From assembly GCF_018918285.1 (NCBI RefSeq), contig NZ_JAHLQF010000001.1, positions 697,284-761,283 on the forward strand: a stretch of DNA of 64,000 bases, given 5' to 3'. The stretch is from Clostridium mobile. Its GTDB lineage: Bacteria > Bacillota > Clostridia > Clostridiales > Clostridiaceae. Below are positions 50,862-58,874 of this stretch, piece after piece. The notes below the pieces were generated by a model. It was given only the letters and a program-made list of their open reading frames with translations, did not search any database and had not been told where the DNA came from. Each line of letters starts with the position of its first letter. Positions within the stretch are counted from its first letter, which is position 1. A program made the translations under genes and the position numbers.

Positions 50862-52166
50862 CTAAAATTTATAGAAGAAAGCAAAGGCTGCTACATACAA
50901 TAAACTTATTATAGTTATTATTATTCCATTTTTCACTAAAGATTTTAAATCCTTAGATCTAGCAAGTCCCATTTGTCCTACCATGTCACCAGTTGGGTAT
51001 GCAAAGGATGTTATTTGAGAACCTACTAATAATACTATAGCCCAAAGAGTCATTGGGAAATTGAATTGTTGTAGTATTGGTAAAAACATCTCATGCATAA
51101 CTGTTTCTTGAGCAACAGCAGCACCTGAAACTCCAAATATTCCAATTAAAGTACTTACTATCATAAACATTCCTGGTCCACCTGCATTTATAAGTGGCTT
51201 TATAAGTTCTGCTATAGCATCAAAAGCCCCTGACTTAGTTACAAAGTTTAAGAATGGATCATAAAGTACAAATAGTATAAATATCCAGTACATCTTTGAA
51301 CTACCTTTAATAATAGCTTTTAAACTATCCTCTGGCTTAAATCCTGCTACATGTCCAACTATAAGGGATGTTAAGGTAATAACTACAATAACATAGGAAG
51401 CGCCAGCTTTATTTATAATTCCATATACCATAGAAATCAACATAACTACTAAAAAAGTAATTGTAGCCTTTTTAGACTTTTCATTTTGAACAAAATTACT
51501 TTCATCCACAATATCTTCTTTACCATAGCTTTCAATGCCTTCATATTTTGCCTGTGTTTTTAAGGATACAAAATAAGTTGTTACTAAAACAATTATTGCT
51601 AGTGGAATACCTGCGTATAACATATATTTACCATAACTTAATCCTGCTAATCCCATTGTAGTAACTACAGGTGGAGCAAAAGGTCCAATAAATAGCCCAG
51701 CTGCACCAGCACCGTGCAATAAAACCCCTAGAGCATTTGGTGTAATCCCAAAGCTTGCAACTATAGGAATGATAATAGGAGCCAGTATGGCATTTCCTCC
51801 TGCCATGGAACCAAGTAAGGCAACTACTAAAAATGATGATACCATACTAGCAATAATAACCTGCTTTTTACTCTTAACTCCAGTTTTTGTCATTACAAAA
51901 TGAACTAAGTTTTGCGCTACTCCAGTTTGAGTTAATAGTTCTCCTAGTCCAGCACCTAAAAGGATTACAAAACCTATTAAGCCTAAAAAAGAACCTAATC
52001 CTTGAGCAATTGCATTACCAAAGTCTATAGGAGTTTGTCCAGTTAAAACCCCTCCTAATACTACGCTCAAAAGTACAACCCATAGCATGTCCTTTCCTTT
52101 AAAGGAAACTATAATGTAGAAAATTAATGGTAATAGTCCTAGAATTTTAGGTAGTCCAAATATCAT
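50862..52166 (-). CDS. Ion-transporter-superfamily permease (GntP/NhaC-like)
   Basis: The 434-residue membrane protein has about twelve hydrophobic segments, with GFVILLGAGLGELLTQTGVAQNLVHF, LLGSMAGGNAILAPIIIPIVASFGI, GAGAAGLFIGPFAPPVVTTMGLAG and GSQITSFAYPTGDMVGQMGLARSKDL. The glycine-rich hairpins are typical of the ion-transporter superfamily. It is encoded between an RpiR regulator and a serine hydrolase and opposite a D-aminoacylase gene, so the likely cargo is an N-acylated amino acid or dipeptide. The start ATG 52166 follows AAGGAGG. The substrate is inferred from context only. Confidence 0.8.
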   Translation of the reverse strand: MIFGLPKILGLLPLIFYIIVSFKGKDMLWVVLLSVVLGGVLTGQTPIDFGNAIAQGLGSFLGLIGFVILLGAGLGELLTQTGVAQNLVHFVMTKTGVKSKKQVIIASMVSSFLVVALLGSMAGGNAILAPIIIPIVASFGITPNALGVLLHGAGAAGLFIGPFAPPVVTTMGLAGLSYGKYMLYAGIPLAIIVLVTTYFVSLKTQAKYEGIESYGKEDIVDESNFVQNEKSKKATITFLVVMLISMVYGIINKAGASYVIVVITLTSLIVGHVAGFKPEDSLKAIIKGSSKMYWIFILFVLYDPFLNFVTKSGAFDAIAELIKPLINAGGPGMFMIVSTLIGIFGVSGAAVAQETVMHEMFLPILQQFNFPMTLWAIVLLVGSQITSFAYPTGDMVGQMGLARSKDLKSLVKNGIIITIISLLYVAAFAFFYKF

Positions 52167-52220
52167 AATAAATCCTCCTTTGTTATAATTTATAATCTAA
52201 AATTTATATAAAATTAAATT

Positions 52221-53066
52221 TTAAACATATATATCATTTTCAAAGCAATTCTTCTCTTTTTCATCCATTTTAGCTAAGGTTTTCTCTTGATTCTTTGCTC
52301 CCACTGCAGTAACAAGAGCATTTAAAGCAGTCATAGCAGCCACATAAGAATAAGTAGATGAACTATTTTTTAGAATTAAAACGCAATTTCCTTTTACTGC
52401 AACAGGTGAACTATGGCTATCAGTAACCACCACTATTTTACATCCTTTATTTTTAAAGAAATTTGTCACATCTGAAGTGAATTTAGTGTATCTAGAAAAA
52501 CTAATGGATATTAAAACATCTTCACTATCAATGGTGGATATTTTGTCGTATACATCCATTTGTCCTGGGGAAAGTAGAACTATATTATCCATAAACCTAC
52601 TCAACATAAAATAAAGATAAAATGCTACAGTAAATGTGGATCTAGTTCCAACTATGTATATTCTCTTACCTTTACTTACCAACTCTACAGCCTTTTGAAA
52701 ATCTATTTTCAAATTTTCTGAATACATGCTTTGAAGAGTAGCTATGTTTAGCTCTATAGTCTTTTGTAATATATCTTCTTCATCTCTTAAATCAGAGATA
52801 GATTTTTTTATTTCTTTCATCGGGGTAATATCTTTTTGTATTAATGATTGCAAAGCTTTTTGAAATTCTGCATATCCAGCGTAACCTAATTCTCTACAAA
52901 ATCTTGTTATACTTGAATTACTCACACCCATGCTATCTCCTAGCTCTTGGATAGATAGAAACACAATATCTGAGTAATTTTCCTTAATATAATCAGCTAT
53001 TAATTTATAAGTTTTTGTGAAACCTGAATACTTTTTTTCAACTATATTAAAAACATTATCTTCCAT
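52221..53066 (-). CDS. MurR/RpiR-family transcriptional regulator
   Basis: The 281-residue protein has an N-terminal HTH_6 domain (IADYIKENYSDIVFLSIQELGDSMGVSNSSITRFCRELGYAGYAEFQ) and a C-terminal SIS domain (GKRIYIVGTRSTFTVAFYLYFML, ISFSRYTKF) that binds phosphosugars in many relatives. It is first in the minus-strand operon with the permease and hydrolase and divergent from the D-aminoacylase. Two GAAAAT-type palindromes lie in the intergenic region. The effector may be an amino-sugar or a D-amino acid compound. Confidence 0.9.
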   Translation of the reverse strand: MEDNVFNIVEKKYSGFTKTYKLIADYIKENYSDIVFLSIQELGDSMGVSNSSITRFCRELGYAGYAEFQKALQSLIQKDITPMKEIKKSISDLRDEEDILQKTIELNIATLQSMYSENLKIDFQKAVELVSKGKRIYIVGTRSTFTVAFYLYFMLSRFMDNIVLLSPGQMDVYDKISTIDSEDVLISISFSRYTKFTSDVTNFFKNKGCKIVVVTDSHSSPVAVKGNCVLILKNSSSTYSYVAAMTALNALVTAVGAKNQEKTLAKMDEKEKNCFENDIYV

Positions 53067-53090
53067 AGGATATCCTCTCCTTACATTTCC

Positions 53091-53195
53091 GAAAATATAT
53101 TTTCTTTTTTTAAATATTTTAACACATTATTTTCATTTTGTCAGTAAATTTAAAAATATTTTTACTAATTCTTTGTTTTTTGAAAATATTTTTTC
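53091..53195. promoter_or_regulatory. Two RpiR-type operator candidates
   Basis: GAAAATATATTTTC (53091-53104) is a perfect palindrome and GAAAATATTTTTTC (53182-53195) has perfect 5-bp arms. One lies beside the regulator start and the other next to the D-aminoacylase promoter (TATAAT at about 53214). The pairing suggests that the MurR/RpiR protein controls both divergent operons. The region is AT-rich, so chance is possible. Confidence 0.5.
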
Positions 53196-53264
53196 ATTAA
53201 TTAAAAATTTGTGATATAATTAATTTAGATATTACTTATATATTGTTACAAAGGAGGGAAAAAT

Positions 53265-54863
53265 ATGTTTGACATAGTAATAAAAAATGCCCTTATTGTA
53301 GATGGAAGTGGCAATAAGCCTTTCAAAGGATCCATAGGAATTGAAAAGGATGTAATCAAAAAAATTTGTAGAGAAGATTCTACTTTAGAGGGTAAGGTAA
53401 CAATAGATGCTAAAGGAAATATACTATCTCCTGGATTTATAGATATGCACTCTCATTCAGACAGTTCATTTTTAATCTATAAAGATCTTGAAAGTAAAAT
53501 ATTCCAAGGTATTACCACAGAGCTTGTAGGTAGCTGTGGTATATCCTTAGTTCCTAACAACGATTCTATAAAGAAAGATTTAATGAATTATTGTAGCTCC
53601 CTATGCTACAATACAGATTTAATAAATTTAAATTTCTCTACTTTAAATGAATACGTAAAAAGAGTAAATGAAAATGGACCTTCAATAAACAACCTTCCTC
53701 AAATTGGTCATGGAACTTTACGAATGACCGTAATGGGCTTTGAAAACAGAAGGCCTACTGATGATGAGTTAAATGAAATGAAATATTTATTAGAAAGAGA
53801 ATTAAAATCTGGAGCTTGGGGAATGTCTCTAGGATTAGTTTATCCACCAGGAAGCTTTTCAGAAAAAGAGGAGCTAGTAGAATTGGCCAAGGTATTAAAA
53901 AAACATGATGCCATATTAACTGTTCATATGCGTGGTGAAGGTGACACAGTTTTTGAATCTGTAAAAGAAATGATAGATATAGCTAGAGAAAGTAATGTTC
54001 ATTGTCATATTTCACACTTAAAACTTATGGGAAGAAATCAATGGGGACGTGGAAAAGAAATTATTGATCTAATCAATGAGGCTATTAAAGAAGGACTTGA
54101 TATTTCTTGTGATCAATATCCCTATACGGCATCTTGTACTTCACTCTATCCAATCATCCCAAAAGATGCTCAAGAGGGTGGAATAAAAACTATAAAGAAT
54201 ACTTTTAACAGCCCTAAATGGGAAAGCATTGCCGCTAAAATAGAAGAAAATATATATTCTCGTGGAGGCGGTGATAAAATAGTAGTTTCTTCTGCAAAAG
54301 GAACGGATGAAAATTATGGAGGATTAAGTTTACTAGAAATATCAAATAAGCTTAACATCTCCTTAGCTGAAGTGGTTAAAAAATTACTTTTAGAAACAGA
54401 AGGTTCCGCTGTGGTAACTTACTATAGCATGAATGAAGATGATGTAGAGTATATAATGAAGCAAGAAAATATTACTGTTGGAAGTGATGGAGCTGCCATA
54501 GGATTCAATGATTTTAGATTCGGTACTCCTCATCCAAGAAATTTTGGAACATTTCCTAGATACATTAAGATATCTTTAAGTAAAAATTTATTACCTCTAG
54601 AAAAGATAATTTATAAAATAACAGGACTTCCTGCTAAATTATTAGGACTTAATGATAGGGGCATCATAGAGGCAGGTAAAATAGCTGATTTAGTTATACT
54701 AAATTTAGACAATATTGAGGATACAGCTACCTTTACTCAGCCTTTTGCTAAGCCTAAAGGTATAGAGTATGTTTTAGTAAGTGGAAAAATGGCTATTGAA
54801 AATAATATTCAAAATAAAGTTTATAATGGTAAAGTATTGTTAAAAACAAAAAATCATCATTAA
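53265..54863 (+). CDS. N-acyl-D-amino-acid deacylase family protein (D-aminoacylase)
   Basis: The 532-residue amidohydrolase has the metal site HSHSDSS near residue 66 after SPGFIDM, GTTELVGSCGIS with the conserved Cys, AWGMSLGLVYPPG, VHMRGEGD, HISHLKLMG, SDGAAIGF and the C-terminal DRGIIEAGKIADLVILN. This is the D-aminoacylase/dihydroorotase-like branch, which frees D-amino acids from N-acyl forms in the cytoplasm. The start ATG 53265 follows AAAGGAGGG. It is divergent from the RpiR-permease-hydrolase operon and shares its control region. A terminator follows at 54927. Confidence 0.92.
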   Translation: MFDIVIKNALIVDGSGNKPFKGSIGIEKDVIKKICREDSTLEGKVTIDAKGNILSPGFIDMHSHSDSSFLIYKDLESKIFQGITTELVGSCGISLVPNNDSIKKDLMNYCSSLCYNTDLINLNFSTLNEYVKRVNENGPSINNLPQIGHGTLRMTVMGFENRRPTDDELNEMKYLLERELKSGAWGMSLGLVYPPGSFSEKEELVELAKVLKKHDAILTVHMRGEGDTVFESVKEMIDIARESNVHCHISHLKLMGRNQWGRGKEIIDLINEAIKEGLDISCDQYPYTASCTSLYPIIPKDAQEGGIKTIKNTFNSPKWESIAAKIEENIYSRGGGDKIVVSSAKGTDENYGGLSLLEISNKLNISLAEVVKKLLLETEGSAVVTYYSMNEDDVEYIMKQENITVGSDGAAIGFNDFRFGTPHPRNFGTFPRYIKISLSKNLLPLEKIIYKITGLPAKLLGLNDRGIIEAGKIADLVILNLDNIEDTATFTQPFAKPKGIEYVLVSGKMAIENNIQNKVYNGKVLLKTKNHH

Positions 54864-54926
54864 TCATAGTGGATTTTAATATTTTATGATATAATACAGT
54901 TACGTAATTACTTATATGAATTTAAT

Positions 54927-54978
54927 GGAACAAAGTCAACAGGGTTTTATTTGTTGGATTTGTTCCATTTATATTTTT
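54927..54978 (+). terminator. Terminator of the D-aminoacylase gene
   Basis: GGAACAAAGTCAACA (54927-54941) pairs with TGTTGGATTTGTTCC (54952-54966) with one mismatch; ATTTATATTTTT follows. The rest of 54864-55139 shows no gene. Confidence 0.8.
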
Positions 54979-55139
54979 ACTATAGGATAACAATATTCTG
55001 CAAAAGTACAAGCCTTATCTTTATAGAATATTACATTTTATAGCTGCCATATAAATATATTATAAATATGTTTTAAATTTACACCTGTATTATATTTTAA
55101 ATTAGAAATTCGAGATTCTGTAATCGAGGTGATGGTATT

Positions 55140-55904
55140 ATGATAAATAATTTAAAATATTTTTTTAGAGGAACACCCGATAACTACAGCTTTCCAATAA
55201 TGAGTACAATGCATCTTGTAATACTTTTAGTTGCATTATTAGGAACACTTCTTATCATAAAAAATAAAGATAGCTTTAAAGATTCTAGACTTGATAAATA
55301 TTTTAAAATTACAGTAGTTTCAGTATTATCAGTTCAGCAAATATCTTTATATTTATGGTATGCTTTTTCTGGATATTTTACTATTAAAGAAAGTCTGCCT
55401 CTTTATAACTGTAGAATAGCCATTATATTTACAATTTTAGCTTTTGTAACAAATAAGAATATATTTAAGAATGTTTCTTGTTATTGGGGATTAATAGGTT
55501 CAATCTTTGCATTATTATTCCCCTCTACAGATCCTTTTAATTTCCCACATTATACTTTGCTATCTTTTTTTATAGGTCATATTGTTATGTTGTGGGCTTC
55601 AATATACCTTTTATATGTTGAAAAATATCCTATAACCAAAAAAAGTTTGCACTCTATTTTAATATTTACAAATGTATATAATGTACTTATATATAAATTC
55701 AACATAATCTTTAGTGCTAACTATGGTTATTTAAACGCACCACCATTTAATGTAGATTTACTTTTAAATATGAAACCATTTGCCTATACTATTTTGGCAG
55801 CTTCTGTATTCAATGTGTCCATGATTTTATTTTATATTACAGTAAAGCATATATATAAAAATTCTTCTATAGAAATAAATGAAATTAATTTTACATATTG
55901 TTAA
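55140..55904 (+). CDS. YwaF/TIGR02206-family integral membrane protein
   Basis: The 254-residue protein has seven or eight hydrophobic segments. It contains LPLYNCRIAIIFTILAF, FALLFPSTDPFNFPHYTLLSFFIGHIVMLWASIYLL and NVDLLLNMKPFAYTIL, the pattern of the TIGR02206/YwaF family (TMEM164 group in animals). The conserved Cys/Asn in the Y-N-C motif and the histidines in P-H-Y and G-H resemble active-site residues of an intramembrane acyltransferase-like fold, but no bacterial function is known to me. The start ATG 55140 follows GAGGTGATGG. It is monocistronic. Confidence 0.82.
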   Translation: MINNLKYFFRGTPDNYSFPIMSTMHLVILLVALLGTLLIIKNKDSFKDSRLDKYFKITVVSVLSVQQISLYLWYAFSGYFTIKESLPLYNCRIAIIFTILAFVTNKNIFKNVSCYWGLIGSIFALLFPSTDPFNFPHYTLLSFFIGHIVMLWASIYLLYVEKYPITKKSLHSILIFTNVYNVLIYKFNIIFSANYGYLNAPPFNVDLLLNMKPFAYTILAASVFNVSMILFYITVKHIYKNSSIEINEINFTYC

Positions 55905-55919
55905 AATTAATTTCAGCAA

Positions 55920-55972
55920 AAACAATGGAAGTGTATCAATGTAAATTCTGCTACACTTCCATTTATTATTTT
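55920..55972. terminator. Bidirectional terminator between YwaF-like gene and surface reductase
   Basis: AATGGAAGTGTA (55924-55935) pairs with TACACTTCCATT (55952-55963). T runs follow on both strands (TTATTATTTTTT and GTTTTTGC), serving two convergent genes. Confidence 0.88.
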
Positions 55973-55981
55973 TTCAACTTA

Positions 55982-57787
55982 TTACTTTTTCAACGCAGCA
56001 CTTTCACCTGCAATTTTACCGAATACTGTTATATCCGCTAATGCATTTCCTCCTAAACGGTTGCTACCGTGTATACCGCCTGTAACCTCACCAGCTGCAT
56101 ATAGACCTGGAATTACATTACCTTTTTTGTCTAAAGCTTGTGCATTTTCATTAATTTCTATTCCGCCCATTGTATGGTGAACTGTAGGTACACGTGCACC
56201 TGCATAGAATGGAGCAGTATCAATTTTATCAGCAAATAGTGTTCTGCCAAATTTATCTTTTCCACCTTTTTCTACTGCCTTATTAAATTCATCTACTGCT
56301 TTAACAAAGTTAGCAGGATCTACGCCAATTTGTTTTGCTAAGTCCTCAAGGGTATCAGCTTTGTAAGCTCTTCCTTGTTCAACAAGCTCATCTATAGATT
56401 CATTGAAATTATTCTTTGTATCTCCTGTTGGATAGGAATGTTTATCAACAATTACCCACATAGAGGCATCCTTTTGCTCCATTAATGCCTTAGTCATAAC
56501 GTCCCTACGAGCACCTTCATCAACAAAACGATTACCATCTTTATTTACAAAAATACGATTTTCAACGCCCTGCTCAATGTTTCCGCTAAGGCTTCCTGTT
56601 TTAGGATCTCCCATTGGAAGTAATTGAATATTATCTAATCCAATAAGATTTGCTCCAACTTTTTCTGCCATAACTAATCCATCACCTGTTGCACCAGGAT
56701 GATTAGTTGTTTTGATTTCAGTAAGTTTAGGCCAATTTTTGTTGTATTTATCTCTCATCTCAACATTTGCTCCAAAACCACCTGTTGCTATAACTACACC
56801 ATTATTAGCTTTAACTATTACATCTCCATCTACACCTTTAGCTTTTACTCCTACCACTTTATTGCCATCCAATAAAAGCTCTGTAGCTTCAGTGTCCATA
56901 AGAATTTCTACACCTTCATTTTCATTAATATATTTAAGATAAGTATCTGAAAATCCTGTTCCTAAAGCCGTAGAAGGTTTGTGAGCTCTTGGCCACATTC
57001 CACCTAAAACTGTAAAAACTTTGTCATCAAACTTCATTCCTAGCTTTTCAAGCCATTCAATAGAAGGATATGCATTTTCTACAAGAACTTTGATAAGTTC
57101 AGGTTTACCAAGCTTGTCTCCACCTTCAAATGTTTGAGTATAATGTTTATCTACGGAATCTTCTATTCCCTGTGCTTTCTGTCTTTTAGGGTCAACTGCA
57201 TTATATGCACCACCGGAGAGTATAGTATTTCCTCCAAGTCTTGGCATTTTTTCTAATACGATGGCTTTAGCACCATTTTGATGTGCAGATACAGCTGCTG
57301 CAAGACCTGCGCCACCCCCACCGATAACTACAACATCAGTGGTATATTCCTTAGTTTCACCTTTAGCTTTTGGATCTTTCTCCTTTTTAACATTAAGGGC
57401 TTCGATGTTTCCATCTGCTGACTTAATTGCCTCAGTAACCGCTGCAAGGATTGCCTTACTTGTAATTGTTGCACCTGATATAGCATCAACTGCTAAAGTT
57501 TGTCCATCAACTATTGCTTTAGGAATTCTCTCAATTGCTGGATCGGATATACCTGGGCTCTCTTTATGATCAAGAATCTTTACACTTTTGATTGAAGTAT
57601 CATCAACGGTTACCTCAACTTTTATATCAGCATTATGTCCAGTTTTAGAAGCTGTATAGGTACCTGCTTTAAATGATAGTGCTTCTGTCCCTGTAGGTTT
57701 GGATTTACAACCAACTGTAGATATTGCTAATGTTAAACACATAAAAGTAGAAATCATTTTTTTAGTTAATGTTAATTTTTTCACCAT
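55982..57787 (-). CDS. Flavinylated surface lipoprotein reductase (fumarate/urocanate reductase-like flavoprotein)
   Basis: The 601-residue protein has a lipobox ending at Cys27, an FMN-binding domain (residues about 38-115) with the flavinylation motif DAISGATITS (Thr107 as covalent FMN site), and a fumarate-reductase-type FAD domain (VVVIGGGGAGLAAAVSA near 150; THHPGATGDGL-like TNHPGATGDGL; GNRFVDEGARRD; VHHTMGGIEI; GSNRLGGNALADITVFG). Such proteins reduce external organic acceptors (fumarate, urocanate, acrylates) using electrons from membrane flavins. At the position where fumarate reductases have an active-site His (IQ-x-HP) it reads IQLLPMGD, so fumarate is doubtful. It is divergent from a TetR regulator. 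Confidence 0.9.
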   Translation of the reverse strand: MVKKLTLTKKMISTFMCLTLAISTVGCKSKPTGTEALSFKAGTYTASKTGHNADIKVEVTVDDTSIKSVKILDHKESPGISDPAIERIPKAIVDGQTLAVDAISGATITSKAILAAVTEAIKSADGNIEALNVKKEKDPKAKGETKEYTTDVVVIGGGGAGLAAAVSAHQNGAKAIVLEKMPRLGGNTILSGGAYNAVDPKRQKAQGIEDSVDKHYTQTFEGGDKLGKPELIKVLVENAYPSIEWLEKLGMKFDDKVFTVLGGMWPRAHKPSTALGTGFSDTYLKYINENEGVEILMDTEATELLLDGNKVVGVKAKGVDGDVIVKANNGVVIATGGFGANVEMRDKYNKNWPKLTEIKTTNHPGATGDGLVMAEKVGANLIGLDNIQLLPMGDPKTGSLSGNIEQGVENRIFVNKDGNRFVDEGARRDVMTKALMEQKDASMWVIVDKHSYPTGDTKNNFNESIDELVEQGRAYKADTLEDLAKQIGVDPANFVKAVDEFNKAVEKGGKDKFGRTLFADKIDTAPFYAGARVPTVHHTMGGIEINENAQALDKKGNVIPGLYAAGEVTGGIHGSNRLGGNALADITVFGKIAGESAALKK

Positions 57788-57916
57788 TTTCTCCCCTTTG
57801 AAATCTCTATTTTTACTAATAATTATATGTTTTACTATGTATTATTCATGTTCTACTCATTATATTTTTATATTTTTCCCTTATTTGGCGCCTTTAACAA
57901 TTATGAATTAATTCAC

Positions 57917-57928
57917 TGAACGAGTTCA
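57917..57928. promoter_or_regulatory. TetR operator candidate
   Basis: TGAACGAGTTCA is a perfect 5-bp-arm palindrome between the surface reductase and the divergent TetR gene, 129 bp upstream of the reductase start. It is GC-richer than its surroundings. No other clear palindrome was noted in 57788-58083. Confidence 0.5.
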
Positions 57929-58083
57929 TTATACTTTAATTGTTAATAGTATGTCAATACAATATTTTCTATTTTTGTAACACAGATTTTTTATTGGTAA
58001 ATCATCGTAATTTTCTTCATTTTACTTAAAATAGATTATTTGCTATACTCTATTGTGAAATTAATAAAAATAGGAGAGATTTC

Positions 58084-58671
58084 ATGGTCAAAAATAAATT
58101 AACAAAAAGGCAAATCCAGGCGCAGAATACTCAAGATAAAGTATATCGCACTGCCGTGGAGTTGATAGAGAAGAAAGGATTTGAAAATATTACTGTAGAT
58201 GAAATATGCAAAACAGCTGGTGTATCAGTGGGATCTTTTTATAATTGTTTTAAATCAAAGAATGATATTCTTGATGAAGTATATAGAGTGGCAGACGATT
58301 ATTTCTTAAATGTTGTGGCTAATGATTTGAAGGAAGGCAGTACTCATAATAGGATAATTGCATTCTTTCGTTACTATGCAGATTATAATGTAAATAGAGG
58401 TCTTGATTTTATAAAGCAGCTATACAACGTTCATAATAGATTATTTATAACTAAAGGAAGACATATGCAAACTGTATTACAAAACATTATCGAAGAGGGG
58501 CAAAAAACTGGAGAAATATCCACGGATATGACCCCCATAGAAATAGTAGAATATTTATTTATTGCTGTAAGAGGAGTAGTTTATGACTGGTGCCTACATA
58601 ACGGCGAATATGATCTTGTTGAATTCGTTGATAATTATGTAAGACGTTTAGTTAAGGTAGTAAATGGTTAG
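58084..58671 (+). CDS. TetR-family transcriptional regulator
   Basis: The 195-residue regulator has the TetR helix-turn-helix at its N-terminus (AVELIEKKGFENITVDEICKTAGVSVGSFYNCFKSKNDIL) and a C-terminal ligand domain. It is divergent from the flavinylated reductase gene and probably represses it until the acceptor or a related compound appears. The start ATG 58084 follows AGGAGAG. The protein is basic at its start (KNKLTKRQIQAQ) and of normal length. Confidence 0.92.
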   Translation: MVKNKLTKRQIQAQNTQDKVYRTAVELIEKKGFENITVDEICKTAGVSVGSFYNCFKSKNDILDEVYRVADDYFLNVVANDLKEGSTHNRIIAFFRYYADYNVNRGLDFIKQLYNVHNRLFITKGRHMQTVLQNIIEEGQKTGEISTDMTPIEIVEYLFIAVRGVVYDWCLHNGEYDLVEFVDNYVRRLVKVVNG

Positions 58672-58679
58672 TAAAATCA

Positions 58680-58709
58680 TTGCACTCCAATTATTTACTG
58701 TATTATAAT
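58680..58709 (+). promoter_or_regulatory. Promoter of the 37-codon mini-gene
   Basis: TTGCAC (58680-58685) and TATAAT (58704-58709) are 18 bases apart, starting 9 bases after the TetR stop codon. The ribosome site of the mini-ORF is about 20 bases downstream. Confidence 0.6.
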
Positions 58710-58740
58710 GTAAATATATACTCATTATGGAGGTCGCATC

Positions 58741-58854
58741 ATGAATTTAACCAAATTGGGTCAAAGTTTATTTAGCAAAACTTATAAAGTGAAACTTAGT
58801 TCAGATGAGGTTTTAAGCCCATCTGAACTGATTTTTATTTTACAACTAATTTAA
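58741..58854 (+). CDS. Small ORF of 37 codons with its own promoter and ribosome site
   Basis: The frame MNLTKLGQSLFSKTYKVKLS continues with SDEVLSPSELIFILQLI and stops at 58854. It starts ATG 58741, eight bases after GGAGG, and has a promoter at 58680-58709. Its second half lies inside a terminator hairpin (58798-58829 with a T run to 58842), so the message would end at or before the stop codon. It could be a leader peptide, a small RNA whose frame is chance, or the remnant of a larger gene. I do not recognise the peptide. Confidence 0.4.
   Translation: MNLTKLGQSLFSKTYKVKLSSDEVLSPSELIFILQLI
58798..58842 (+). terminator. Terminator within the mini-gene
   Basis: AGTTCAGATG (58798-58807) pairs perfectly with CATCTGAACT (58820-58829), followed by GATTTTTATTTT. 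On the other strand it may also stop the histidine kinase transcript, which converges here. Confidence 0.88.
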
Positions 58855-58874
58855 ACTATTTATCCTTACAGATC

